DNA of 64,000 nt, from positions 4,740,484 through 4,804,483 of the forward strand of contig CM060847.1 of NCBI GenBank assembly GCA_030737835.1, written 5' to 3'. Below the pieces are notes generated by a model. It made no database searches. It was not told the origin of the DNA and worked only from the letters and a program-made list of their open reading frames with translations. The position numbers and the translations under genes are program-made. This DNA is from Acorus gramineus (taxonomy: Eukaryota > Streptophyta > Magnoliopsida > Acorales > Acoraceae). This document shows positions 34,902 to 46,164 of the stretch, one piece after another (position 1 is the first letter of the stretch; each line of letters begins with the position of its first letter).

Positions 34902-35186
34902 ATGAAAAAAAAAAAGGGTGAGAGCAATAAAAATGAGAAGAAGAGATTGTTCTCTAAGATCAAGATCTTCGGGTCCTCCAAGTCCGAGAAGGAACGGGGC
35001 GGCGATCCGGACATAGACGAGAAGGCTGTCAAGTTCATCGCCAGTAAAAAACTAGAATGGGCTTCGAAATCCTCGTCAATCCAGGTTCATGAGGCCGAGG
35101 GGGATCGGGTCGGCGATCCGGACATAGACGTGCAGGCTGCCAAGTTCATCGCCAAAAAAAAAGAAGAATGGGCTTCTTCTTCGTAA
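34902..35186 (+). CDS. Small protein, family copy E (two full C-terminal modules, relocated start)
   Basis: Single-exon 94-aa protein. The family's usual ATG has become AAG here (AAGGGTGAGAGC), and an upstream in-frame ATA of the leader has become ATG (34902), giving a new start that adds M-K-K-K-K before G-E-S-N-K-N-E-K-K. The module G-D-P-D-I-D-x-K/Q-A-x-K-F-I-A-x-K-K-x-E-W-A-S occurs twice, at about 34-55 and 71-92, offset by 111 bp, with a spacer containing S-S-I-Q-V-H-E-A-E-G. Closest relative is copy A, which has lost 33 bp at the start of its first module. It remains fully open despite indels, all in multiples of three. Lys-rich, with no signal peptide or membrane segment. Function unknown. 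Confidence 0.75.
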   Translation: MKKKKGESNKNEKKRLFSKIKIFGSSKSEKERGGDPDIDEKAVKFIASKKLEWASKSSSIQVHEAEGDRVGDPDIDVQAAKFIAKKKEEWASSS

Positions 35187-35394
35187 GCCTGTTTGTTTTC
35201 TTATACATCTATATATAATATGTTTCAGTTTCACTTCCATGCATCTTTTATTAGGAGAAGAATATGTATGATTTTCAATAAGATATATAAAATAATATTG
35301 GACTTCTTGTTGTTGCTGCAGTTGGTTTTTTTTTTTTTAATTAAGAATATTTAGACATATGTATAAAATGGATCGTGCTAGCACGACACGTTAA

Positions 35395-35890
35395 AAAAGA
35401 ATACTAGAGACGTGTTATATATAACACACTTCCAGTGGAAAACAGTTTTTAAATAAAGACGTGTTATATATAACACGCCCTCTAGTATTAAACACCACAT
35501 AATAATATGATAATGTTTGATTTTTTTTTTTTACTATTTGGGCCCTATTTAATACTTTTTATTTTTTTGATTTGTAAGAACAAGATGGGTGGATGAGAAC
35601 ATATTTGGATTTGAGCCGTGAACATGAAAAAATTTATAATATTGGACAAAAAAAATGTGTTCCCATCCACTCCCCTTGTTCTTATAAATAAAAAAATTAA
35701 AAACAAAAAAAATTAAATAAGATCCAAAAAGAAAAAAAATCAAACATCACTTTATTAGGTTTGTTTAATACTGCCTCCACTTAAAAACTGTTTTCCGTTG
35801 GAGGTGTGTTATATAAAACACATATCTACTTAAAAATTATTTTACATTGGAGGTGTGTTATATATAACACGTTTTTAGTGTTAATCAAAT
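35395..35890. mobile_element. Foldback MITE with repeated palindromes, copy 2
   Basis: Collinear duplicate of 5695-6190, with the same GTGTTATATATAACAC palindromes and central inverted repeat, in the same position behind the gene. Confidence 0.7.
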
Positions 35891-35894
35891 AATA

Positions 35895-36640
35895 ATAATA
35901 AAAAAATAGCTACCCAGGTCGCGTTATGTTTGTAAAGAACGTTTTACTTAAAGCTTAGGCATACATGTTAAGTTCAAAAGAAAAAATCACCTATGTATAA
36001 CTTCATATAGTTTTTAATCGTTCAATCGCCAGCCCATTAGCCCAACAATTATAAAGGCTTGCCGATTGAGTGGGACTGTGGGGCTCACTTAATTAAAAGA
36101 TGAAAAAAAAACCTATTACCCCATGTCCCCACTCCCCCCGTCCCACGTAAAACCGAAAAAAAAAACAAATTGGTGCGCCATCGTCAAGTCCCCCACTGGT
36201 CGTGGCGTCTCTCGTGAGTCGTGACATCTCGGATTTCATCATAAATATCTTTAACCCATGCGGTTCTTCTTGTTGTATGTTTAATATTTTTTTTTTAATG
36301 AAAATATTTTGAATACTTACTTTGGATATTTTTTTCTTTATATTTGATCTTTATTTATTTTTTTGTTGATGAATTTGATTTATTTTTGTTGATTAGAATA
36401 GAAGATTTAAAAATATTATTTTTCATCTTCAATTCTTAAATTTTTTGTATGAGTAATATTTGTTTATTTTTTTTCGAGCCCCACTTTTAATTCTATATAT
36501 GTCGATAGAAAATCATCAAAGCATATAATCAGGTTAACGAGATGCATTCTTTGATAAAATGTTTTTGTTGGGATTTATTTATTTATTATATTTGGATACA
36601 ATTATTTTTTTATTTTTGTTGATTTTTAATTGAATTGTTA
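35895..36640. other. Junction and unique intergenic DNA
   Basis: After about 35915 the match to block A jumps to the 6651-6700 segment (AACGTTTTACTTAAAGCTTA) and then stops near 35975. The rest is AT-rich DNA without a recognisable gene. Confidence 0.5.
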
Positions 36641-36648
36641 AGTCAATC

Positions 36649-36990
36649 ATGAGCAAGTTTAAAACAATTGACTCCTTCTTTAAAGGAAATTGCTCTAATC
36701 CGAGAGCCCATTCACTTCCTTCTTCTAATATTAATCCACCTCTATTGAAAAATCGTCGAGTACAACTAAAGTAAAAGATATGTAATTTCTTATTTATTTT
36801 TGTGACGATTATCGAATATATCTGTGAGATCTTCATCGGTGCATTGACTTGAATTTTGAGTGACTTGAATTTTGATATATTTAGTCTTAGTTATCATCTT
36901 TATATTTATATTTTGTTATTTTTTTTAAATTTCAAGTATATTGTTTGATCCTCGACCCCCCCTGGTTTTAAATCTTGGGTCCGCCCCTGC
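36649..36990 (+). pseudogene. hAT (TTF-type finger) transposon remnant
   Basis: A 41-codon frame at 36649-36774 begins M-S-K-F-K-T-I-D-S-F-F-K, the usual N-terminus of plant hAT proteins with a TTF-type zinc finger, then stops. At 36970-36990 GGGTCCGCCCCTG resembles that family's right end, CAGGGGCGG read inward. Most of the coding region is missing, so this is an internally deleted element. The left end was not found. Confidence 0.55.
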
Positions 36991-37870
36991 CTGTGACCTA
37001 TACACATGGCCGATCGATTCACTTGCATCTAGTGACTAGATGAATATCAAATCAGATTGATCCCAATAGTATACGATTTGAGAAATCATTGTAAATCCCT
37101 ATACTCTTCTAGTATTCTCAGAATTCCATGAATCATTGGATCAAATCAAAGAGAGATTGACAGTCGATCCATTGGGATGGGCGATCTACAATATAAATGG
37201 GGGAATTGAACTAGATTTTCATGTTGAGTTATGTGAGAAGTTATCTTTTTCTACAAAACCCTAGGTTGAATATTCAGTTGTCTTGGGTGTCGAACGACCT
37301 TTTGAAGGTCACCCCACCATGTCAATCGATGTTCAAGGTCTTGGTTGAGTTGGTTGTCATCATCATGCAGTCGGACGAATAGCGGGACGGATCTCTCAAT
37401 CTGAATCCGGTTAAATCATACATTTCTAGAAGCAACATTGGACTGAACCAAAATCGTGTTCACATTTAATTTTTGTCAAACCATGCTACGTATTACAATT
37501 CATGTAAATGCAACCATTGCTTGTTCCTTCATGATTAAGAATCTATAGTAAGAAGGGGACCATTATGCATTATTTTAATAAGACCATTAGATGTCAACAG
37601 TTGGAAACATATATAATATCAAATTTTTGTTCATTCATTCATTTTCATTTTTTACACCAAATTTTTTATTTATTTTAAAGCCTGGCAAACGAATCAATAA
37701 GGTCTGAAACGTACGCATTCAACACCATTTCACACGTGGAGATAGATAATTTGTGGATGCATGGGTGAGGCCTCATGCTGGGGTTGTTGATGAATGCCAT
37801 ATATGATCCAATAACCAAACTTTAGTTTAGTCAATTTAGTCACTTAATTTGGTCGATGCTGATGGGGTCA
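36991..37870. other. Intergenic unique DNA
   Basis: No gene or defined repeat recognised. Confidence 0.45.
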
Positions 37871-39908
37871 AAGGATCCAAAAAGAAAAAAAATCAAACAT
37901 CACTTTATTAGGTTTGTTTAATACTGCCTCCACTTAAAAACTGTTTTTCGCTGGAGGTGTGTTATATAAAACACATATCTACTTAAAAATTATTTTACAT
38001 TAACACATTTTTAGTGTTAATCAAATAATAATAATAAAAAAACAACACCCAGGTGGATGCCGTTTTTATACTGTCGACTGACGTCCTCCTCAAGGACCTA
38101 CAGGCTGTTCATAGCTTTTCAAGAGACTGAAAAGAGGTCTAAAGGCCGGTGTGTGCGTCAACTTCGTCTTAGAACTCTTTCGCCATCGGATAAGAACAGA
38201 ATAAGTAGTGAATGTTCTCCAAAGGGTCCTACCTCGCACGGTAAACTTTTGTTAGAAGGCGTTTAAGTGACAAAGAACCAAATAAACACCTTATTCTTCA
38301 ACGGGGCTTTCATCCTCCAAATTTGGTTGAAAAGTGCACAAGTAAAAGTGCTGTCGGTACAGTGTACTTTCTTATCATGAAGGTGCATGAACCCCGTAAC
38401 ATTAAACATAACATTCAAAAGAAGTTTGTACAATCAGACAAAGGTGAAGTTCATTGTATGGTACTGTGATGTTGTTCAAACAACGAAACGAACCTATCAG
38501 GGATCCCGGATAGCTGGCAAGAGGTTCAAACACTGTCTCATTATCTCCAAGAAAATTCTATCCTACACTTTCGAATCATATATAACACTTTCGAAACACC
38601 TTTTTTTTTTTTCATCATTGTTGGACCGTCAGCGAATTATGCAAAATCAAACAATAAAAAAAAAAACAAAAAAGAAAATAAACATAAGACTATGATACCC
38701 GTTGATTAATCCACGAATGTCATTAGGTCTTAATCCCTCATCGGCCTCACCAATCACTCTTTTTTTTACAATTAATTATCCCCCTCCCCTCCCCGCCACA
38801 AAAAAAAAAAAAAAAAAACCAACAAAGATATAGTCTGCAGTCGGCACACAGTTACAGATCCCACTTTTCAACATCTTGTCTAGGTATCTTGAAAAACATA
38901 AATTTTTAATTTTTTTGTTTCTTTTTCAGTGTATCTAATTGTTTCTCGTATCAATTTCTATATCTAAAAAAACCCTAATTTTTTTTTTGTTCCATTAACC
39001 GTCCCACGATCGGGAATTGTCAATCCTCTCTAAAAAACATAATTTTTATTTATATATTGTCATTTTTTTGTGAATCATTAATGTGAAATTTGATATATTG
39101 TTTTAAAATATAATAATTATCTTTCAGAATTATTTAGTGATATGTTTTGTGTGAATGCCTTTATTTCATTTTATACATATTCATTTTTTAATCTATGCTA
39201 TTAAAATTAAAAAAATATATATACTGATATAACTTTAAAATATATTTATATAAGTCACATTAGGCTCCACCACGGAATATATTAGTGTTTGTCGGGGTTT
39301 GTAAAAATGTTTTTTAGATATTGAATAACTTGAATCAAATATTTTATATGAAGTTTATATTAGAGAAAAACATAGATGTTGTTCAAAACCATATATGTAT
39401 ATTTATATGTATGCATGTGCTTTTCATATTTGAGAAATATGATATGGAATTTTTACTAATGATTTTCTATTATATCATGTGCCTTTGCACGTGCCAAAAA
39501 AAACTAGTATTTATTTATATGTATTTATTTTTTTATTTGTTTCACTTTATAGATTGCAGCCAACCATACCTAATGGAAAAATGTTAGACTCAATCATTTT
39601 TACCAATCAAAACTCATATCACACATGTTTTATTTTTTCTTAAATAGTGAATTTCATCTAATGAGGTATATCCTTTGATAAAAAATGTATATTGTTCAAT
39701 TTCAATTCATTTTTAGTAGTTTAAGAAAATATTTAATGAGGTATATACATCATCTGACGAGATATATGTTTCATTGAATTTCTCACAAGATATAAAAGGC
39801 TGTATTTTAGACTGTAAAATAATTTGAGTGTAACAACACCCTACCTAATGTCCCCTTTTTTTAATGTACAGTTCAGATATGCCCCTCTAATTGTTATTAT
39901 AATCCAAT
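37871..39908 (+). repeat. Segmental duplication of block A (pairs with 6030-8210)
   Basis: From GGATCCAAAAAGAAAAAAAA the sequence follows 6030-8210 with small indels (for example loss of 6616-6697). Its first 170 bp repeat the end of the foldback MITE already present at 35708-35890, so this boundary duplicated the MITE edge. It contains the LINE fragment and intergenic DNA of block A, but no gene. Confidence 0.8.
38045..38400 (-). pseudogene. LINE zinc-binding domain fragment, copy 2
   Basis: Duplicate of 6228-6584 carried by the segmental duplication. The minus strand again encodes the zf-RVT remnant with stops and frame breaks. Confidence 0.65.
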
Positions 39909-40265
39909 GATTACCTATTAAAGGTGGATATTCCGTATTTCAATGATAATATGCAGATCAAGAATTTCTTGTGGATTCAAGGAGCTTATGAGATCTTAAC
40001 ACTTGTTAGATCTTTTATTCATTTTTCGCTGCGTTATTATACAAGTCAATCAAATTTAAACAATACATAATTTATTATATTTTTAGAATTCAGATATATT
40101 CTTTGGGCGTGTCTATCCCCACCAAACATTTCCCTTAACCCACCAGCGAAAAAAAAATCAGTGTTTGGTTGTTCCCATCAATCCAGATCGACCGAACTTG
40201 GTCGTCATTTTAGGTTTTGAATGACCGAACTTGGTCGTCATTTTAAATTTTGGGCAACCGACTTT

Positions 40266-40429
40266 TAAAAGAGTTTATCACGAGAGAAAACCCTATCGTT
40301 TCCTCATGGTGATACCATTTGTTAAATCATTTGGTAATTATTAATTAATATGTGACTATTTGTTTAATCACTTGTCAATGATTAGTTAATGTATAACTAA
40401 TATATCACGTTGGATTATAATCTGTATAA
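40266..40429 (-). repeat. Inverted piece of block A (pairs with 8228-8392)
   Basis: TAAAAGAGTTTATCAC through TATATCACGTTGGATTATAA is the reverse complement of 8228-8392. The direct match ends at 39908, so the end of the duplicated block was inverted in place, with about 350 bp of unrelated DNA between. Confidence 0.75.
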
Positions 40430-42142
40430 TCAATTTTGCAATCGCACAACCAAATACACCTAAGTCTTGTCTAAAATTATCTCTGGTTTTCTATTCTTAA
40501 CAATTGGTCAGAGACAAGCTGTCATTTTTATAATTTCAATGCGTTTAAGAATTATATTATATTATTATAATGAGTTACATAGTATTTTTTTTTTCTTTCA
40601 GGGAGTCTATATATTCAATTAGATTAATCATATTTTCGATTACAGGAACGACCTTTCTCAGTCCCAACAGTAGTAGTGTGTGACTCATAACAAAAATGAT
40701 CTGGTTCACCATCTGAAAACGTTGGATTGGACCGGCCCATTATGTTTGACAAAGAAGGGATGGGCTTTTTATTGGGCCGGGCCATGGCGATGTTCATCAT
40801 ATATTCAGGTCTCATTTATGATGGAGCGCTGATACACTCAGTTTGTTTTGTAGCTTTTTTGTAGCCTTGTATACTATGATAGCATAATATATAGTACATT
40901 ATCATAATATATGGAGTTCTATCATAATGTATGAACTATTTTTTTTCTCATTTTTTAAAAGTAAAAAAAATAAACTATTGTATCTCAGTATATACATCAT
41001 TTCATATAACTGCATGCACTTCAATATAAAAGTGTATGATTTAAAAAAAAAGAAAAACGTACGGTATAGATTGTAAATGGGACTACAATTGAGCCAGATG
41101 TAACATTTTACTTTATGATGTTTATCTGGGTTGGCGCAATTAAAACTCAGCTAAACTGTACTTCATCAATTACTTTGAAGTACACGTGTGGTGGTACAAA
41201 AACAAAAGGAAACGGTTATATGCACCCCATTTTATATGTGTCCCACCCCGTTTACTAATGCACCCCACCCAAATATTATAAAACACAACCCCGCCCCTTT
41301 ATATCTCCGACCACCGCCCCAACCCCCCCTCCGCCGCGGTGACAGACCCCCCTTGTCGATCCCTGTGTTGGTGAGGTCATCTCCGATGGCAGAGGCGTCC
41401 GAATCTCTGACTTTCCTCTCGTCGTCCGTTGCTTCGTCAATTGTCTCCCCCCCTCCACCCTCCCCTCATCGCCGTCGACAGGTCATCAACCGTCGCTGTC
41501 GGAGGCCGCGGAAGCGTCAATGGTGAATGGAGGAGGCACTGCAGCTTTAGGGAGGGGTGGGTTCCTCTTTAATAAAATTTTCTATTTTTAAGGGGTGGGT
41601 TGAGTATCCAATGGGTTGGCAAATAAAGGCCCCAAAATAAAATTCATTTCGATATAGGACTTTCATAATGTTAAATAAAGTGGACTTGTCTGAATAACAA
41701 AAATCAGAAATGTAAGTGGATCAGTACATAACACCTTTGATATATTATATAAACATTTTTATTAATATTGATTCCTGAATGTACAAAAGAAGTTTTTTTT
41801 TAAAAAAACTTAGTTAAATATTTGTTATCTATTTCATTTTGAAATAATCGAATTGCAAACTCTGAATGGAAGAAAAAATGGAGAATAGACAAAATAAATT
41901 TAAAAGAGAAACAAAGTTAGTTTGCACCAATCGTTCTCCAAGTAGAAGTGACATCTAATTCGAAGGAGATCGGAACACTAAGTGCGATTACCCCCGCAAA
42001 GAAGTCTATTTTAGAAGTAGATATAAGGGAATTAATGGTTAGATAAGAAGATAATTATAAGGATAAGTGAGAGAGGATACCTTTCTTAAAAAAAAAAAGA
42101 TGATAATATAAGTAAGAGAGAATAAAAGACCTCGTTTGATAT
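40430..42142. other. Intergenic DNA with a GC-rich patch
   Basis: No supported gene. About 41240-41560 is C-rich, with a frame rich in Pro/Arg/Ser (41188-41526) that looks like a transposon-carried or decayed 5' gene end rather than a protein. About 41840-42010 resembles the LINE tail at 56880-57130. Confidence 0.45.
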
Positions 42143-42151
42143 AAAAAGTAA

Positions 42152-43019
42152 GGGTTAAATGCATATAACCCTTTGAAAGTTAGCGTATATCCCAAAAAAT
42201 CTCTTATTTCTACAAATATCCATATAACTCTCTCAAAGTTGACATGATTAAACATTTAACCCCCTGGTTAACTTTCCGCTAGAAAAAAGTGAATATTCCA
42301 AGAATATTCCGTCAGCTGTTAATTTATTCATATAACCCTCTGATTTGTTTCGTAAATCCAAAAGGACCCAAATCTATGACGAAAATACCCTTGTTATATG
42401 AAGCTAATTAAAATATTCATATAACCCTCTAATTTGTGCTATAAATCCAAAAAGACTAACTTTCTTATTTCACATATTTATATAACCCTCTACTTTATAT
42501 AAAAAATCCAAAATGACCCATTCTTCTTCTTCTTCTTCTTTCCAGCGGTAATTTTGTGACCGTTGCCATGGTTAGTTATATATACCTCATTTGATCTTCT
42601 TCTTCTTCCCCTGATTTATATAAACCGACTGTTGCCATGGTCGGACAATGACGCTGCTGTGCGAGAGGGGCTGAGGGGGATAGATCAAAGGCGGACGACG
42701 TTGTTGATGACGATGATGGAAGGGGAGGAGATCGGGGAGGTAAGATCTGGTGATATTAAGGACATTTTCGAGGACATGGCGTAAGGAGGAGGAGATGAGA
42801 CGGTGAAGGCATAATTTCTGGAGGAAGGGGTGGGGGGAGGAATGTATTGGTAATTTTATTACGTTAGATTAACTTAATCACCGTAGTTACTTGACAAAAT
42901 AGTGGTAGGAGGATTTTTGTATTAATCGACTATTTTGATGGGATTATATAGATATTCACATAAATAACGGATTTTTTTGAACATACGCTAACTTTTAAGG
43001 ATTTATTTATATTTAATCC
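42152..43019. mobile_element. Probable MULE carrying GC-rich host-like DNA
   Basis: Ends are imperfect inverted repeats sharing AAAGTTAGCGTAT near both ends (left GGGTTAAATGCATATAACCC, right complement GGATTAAATATAAATAAATC). Flanks AAAAAGTAA (42143-42151) and AAAAAATAA (43020-43028) agree in 8 of 9 bases. The interior 42620-42840 is GC-rich and codon-like (73-codon frame ending 42784), unlike the AT-rich termini. This suggests a captured gene fragment, as in Pack-MULEs; its source is not recognised. Confidence 0.6.
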
Positions 43020-43199
43020 AAAAAATAATTGAAATAAATTACAAATAATTCTGTCGACTTTAAAATAAAAAATAAAGATTTTTTTTTTGTTTTATTTAAA
43101 AACTAAATTATCATTTATTTCTAATTTTTTTATTTAATTTTAATAAATATGAATAAAAATAAAATGAAAATAACCGGATCCGGCCGACACGTCCCCTCA

Positions 43200-43448
43200 A
43201 ACCTCACAATCTCTTTCGGAGTTCTCCTCCTCGTCCGCTCTGTCGACGTCCTCGGCCGTCCCTCCTCCGGTGCCGGCACCTGGCGAGGAATCTAGGGTTC
43301 CGGCCAGATCCAGAGCTCGGCCTCCTCTTCGCCGTCTCCGTGGTCGATCATTTATTCGCAAACCCTAAAACATCCTTTGCCTTTCATAGTTTTTTGAATC
43401 CGATAATCGGTTTTCGTGGTTGCGCGGGCTCTGGGTTCGTTCATCGCG
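43200..43448 (+). promoter_or_regulatory. Probable 5' UTR/promoter-proximal region of the 43.4-kb gene
   Basis: C/T-rich, G+C-rich segment (TCTCCTCCTCGTCCGCTCTG and similar) directly before the ATG at 43449. It contrasts with the AT-rich surroundings, as in many plant 5' UTRs. The transcription start cannot be fixed. Confidence 0.5.
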
Positions 43449-43696
43449 ATGGCTATCGTTTCTCTTCCAACGCTGAATGTATGGAAACCCCTAATTTTTC
43501 TTGATTTGTTGTTTGTTTCATTGAGATATTGATGTTTGATGTGTTGTTTGAATGATTAGACTCTTTTTAGGGAGTTGGGGGTATCGGTGGATAAGTTGTC
43601 CAAAGTGGGATCAGAAGAGGTGCCTGGAACACTGTGTTCGCTTAAGCTTTCTGGATTGGAGATTCATGAATTGACTCAACAACTTAGCAGAATTAG
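43449..43696 (+). CDS. Unidentified protein, first two exons only
   Basis: Exon 1 at 43449-43478 encodes M-A-I-V-S-L-P-T-L-N and ends at GTATGG. Exon 2 at 43560-43696 follows TGATTAG and encodes 45 further residues (T-L-F-R-E-L-G-V-S-V-D-K-L... to ...H-E-L-T-Q-Q-L-S-R-I), ending at AG|GTGACA in phase 2. Joined, they give 55 residues predicted mostly helical, without recognisable domain. If the last GT is not used, a TGA follows at once. Later exons were not found in 43.7-45.5 kb. It is either a gene with short exons I cannot recognise or a truncated duplicate. It converges on the thioesterase gene. Confidence 0.5.
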
Positions 43697-45507
43697 GTGA
43701 CAATGCCTATGCAATGATTGGGTTTATGTATTTATTTATTTATTGTTTGTTTGTTTGTTTCACTTCAAATTTATGATGTATGTTGAATGAGAGCTCCCCT
43801 TCTACAGCTCAAAAGTGGCCCCCCAACCACTTATACACTATGATAGTGTAGTATATATAGTGTACACTGCACTGTTACAGTGTATGAAAAATAAATTTTT
43901 TCATTTTTTCAAAGTTTTTTTTTTTTTTTTTGAAATGGGCTTTTGAAGGAAAATTATATCGAGGAATCGAGTTGGAAAGGACGGCAAACCAAAGAACTGC
44001 AGGTCTAATGGGAGGGAAGGAAAATCCTTTTGTTTAGCTTAACATAGAACAAGGTGAGAGCAATGTGTTGTTGACATTTAGTTCTTGAAGAGTTGTAATT
44101 ATGTTGAGATTGTTTCAGATCATATTTTGCAAGGTTTAGCCGTATTGAATTGTTAGTGACCCACAAAGATTTTCACACCATTTTGGGTATCATCAATTGT
44201 ATCACGTAGTGTAACATCAAAATGAATGGAAGCCTTGCTTCAATAGGACATTGAGTGGCTTAGTTTACAATGCCGGTTCTGAGAGAACTTTAAAAAACTA
44301 AACGCGTGTATTGTAGAAGTTATTTTATGAAGGTGGGGTGGGCAACTGTGTTCTGCAAGATTTCTGGAGGAAAATTTGCCCATGCCATATCTATTGAGTA
44401 AAGGTCCATTATCATTTTTTTATTGCTTGTGAATAAGTGACATCCAGTTCAGTTCAAATGACTGATATAGTTTATTGAGAAAAGGAATCCCAACAGAAAA
44501 CATGCATAAAACAGAGTGCTGTTGCAAATTGGATAAAAGCTAGGTGAGTTTGAAATGTAGTTGATGGGGATTAGAGGATAGGATTACATGTTGGAGTTGT
44601 TCCCTGATTTTATTTGTTATCACTAACTTCACAAGGATTCTCCACTGCCCAGCTACTATAGGCTTCTTGTATGCCATTTGAAACATGATTTCCTATTTTC
44701 TGTAAATGTTGATGACATAAGAGATCATTTGTATGGTACTGGAATTGTTCTGTCTAGAGTTAAAAGATGACCCAACACTGGGAAAGTCATTAGATCTAGA
44801 GTTTCTTTTTTTTTTTTTTTTTTGGAATAAATATTAGATCTAGAGTTTGTAGCCTGCTGTTGCATATAGATAACATCTTATAGAAGAACTAATTGAAATG
44901 ATGAAAATGACTTGTATGTGGGTTCATTACAGGTAATTGGTATTCCACCTTTTAGTTGCGCCTAATTTTGTGTTTTTGGGTTCATTGCAGGCTGTGCACA
45001 AATCTTTGCACCTTAAGATTACATTTGATGTACAAGCCTTATTTTTTCCCCTTAATTATAACGTAAGACTTACAAAATCTGAAGAGAGGTCGTTTATAAT
45101 GAAAAATTTATAGAATCAGGAAGATAGCATGCGTACTGGATTGGGAAATTCTAAAAAAAAAAAAAAAAAATTGAAATCTCGTAGACCATTGCAAGAAGAG
45201 TACTGTGCATTCTAATTTCTTTGAACTAATGAACAGTGGAACTTTTTCATACAGCATTTTAAAGAACCTAATTCTTTCCTCTGCACAGAGAATCTAACAG
45301 AATATAGAGATTGAAATCCATGGCAAATATTTGAACTGCATCTTTGACAAAACATACCATGAATTTTTTTAATTTGTAGTCACAATGTCTGGGATTGCAT
45401 GAGATTCATCAACATTTCCTTTATTACATGCATTTTTAACAACTTGTGTTTGCTTCAAACCGATTACTCTGGTAAGGTGTGCCGAAGCCCAACGGTGGGT
45501 AACCCAT
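43697..45507. other. Intron or intergenic DNA between convergent genes
   Basis: No clear exon. Around 43830-43890 is a short palindromic stretch (TGTAGTATATATAGTGTACACTGCA). Around 43915-43935 and 44807-44822 are poly(T) runs. Splice-like TTCATTGCAG at 44981-44990 is followed by a short open stretch, too weak to call. Confidence 0.4.
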
Positions 45508-46164
45508 TCAGAGCTTTGCATACTTCTTGATGACCTCCTCCTGGGCCCTGGCATGCTCTGGTACAGGTAGGTTACATAAAAGGGTAACCCTAGCTGTGGA
45601 TATCAGGATTTTCTTCACTGGTAAACTATTTACTTTCCACTGTTGCACCTCCCATACCTTGTTGACATGAACAACCTCAATGATTGATGTTCTTTTAATG
45701 GAAAAAAAACAAATTGTTGAATCTCAATTGATAAAACATGCAGGATGAAAAAGTCACCTGTATTTTTTTGCCAACAGTGACTGGCTTGGCTTCAACAACA
45801 ATAAGATCTCCGATCATCGCCGGCTTGATGTGGTTAATGGAGAGTTGTACACCGGCAACCCTCTGAAAGCCGGACGTCATGTGCGCTCCCAGGCTTGCCA
45901 GTGTCTCTGCTATGAGGGCTGAAACCCCGCCATTTAACACCTTAAATGGCTGGTGATCGATCAAGCGACAAAAATCAGCATGCTCTCTCCAAGGTTCTGA
46001 AGAAACAATCATTGAAAGCCTACCTGACTACAGTTCTCTGTGACCTTGAGTTGGCCGGTGATCTTTTCTGGAGAGATTTCCCCTATCTCGAAGCCAAGGA
46101 GATATAACGCACGATCTATGGCTGCTGTCTTTGAGGCTGGTGGCTCCTCCTTCGGATTACTCAT
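45508..46164 (-). CDS. DHNAT: 1,4-dihydroxy-2-naphthoyl-CoA thioesterase (peroxisomal hotdog thioesterase), 3 exons
   Basis: Hydrolyses DHNA-CoA to DHNA, a step of phylloquinone (vitamin K1) synthesis in plant peroxisomes. Exons on the minus strand: 46164-46024, 45949-45758 and 45657-45508. Introns of 74 and 100 bp have GT...AG ends and fall between codons. The product is 160 aa, close to about 156 for the Arabidopsis enzyme. The hotdog fold is shown by [11 protein letters not shown] (about 22-32), then [15 protein letters not shown] (48-62, with the presumed catalytic Glu), [10 protein letters not shown] (78-87) and V-W-E-V at the start of exon 3. The C-terminal tripeptide AKL is a peroxisomal PTS1. 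The N in N-G-G replaces the His I recall in relatives; its effect is unknown. All exons are intact. A general acyl-CoA thioesterase of the same family is the alternative. Confidence 0.9.

Noticed and set aside
41188..41526. 112-aa Pro-rich frame
   Set aside because: Low complexity, no conserved start context, and in a C-rich patch; not supported as a gene.
42563..42784. 73-aa frame inside the TIR element
   Set aside because: Its G+C-rich part may be captured exon sequence, but no complete gene structure is visible.
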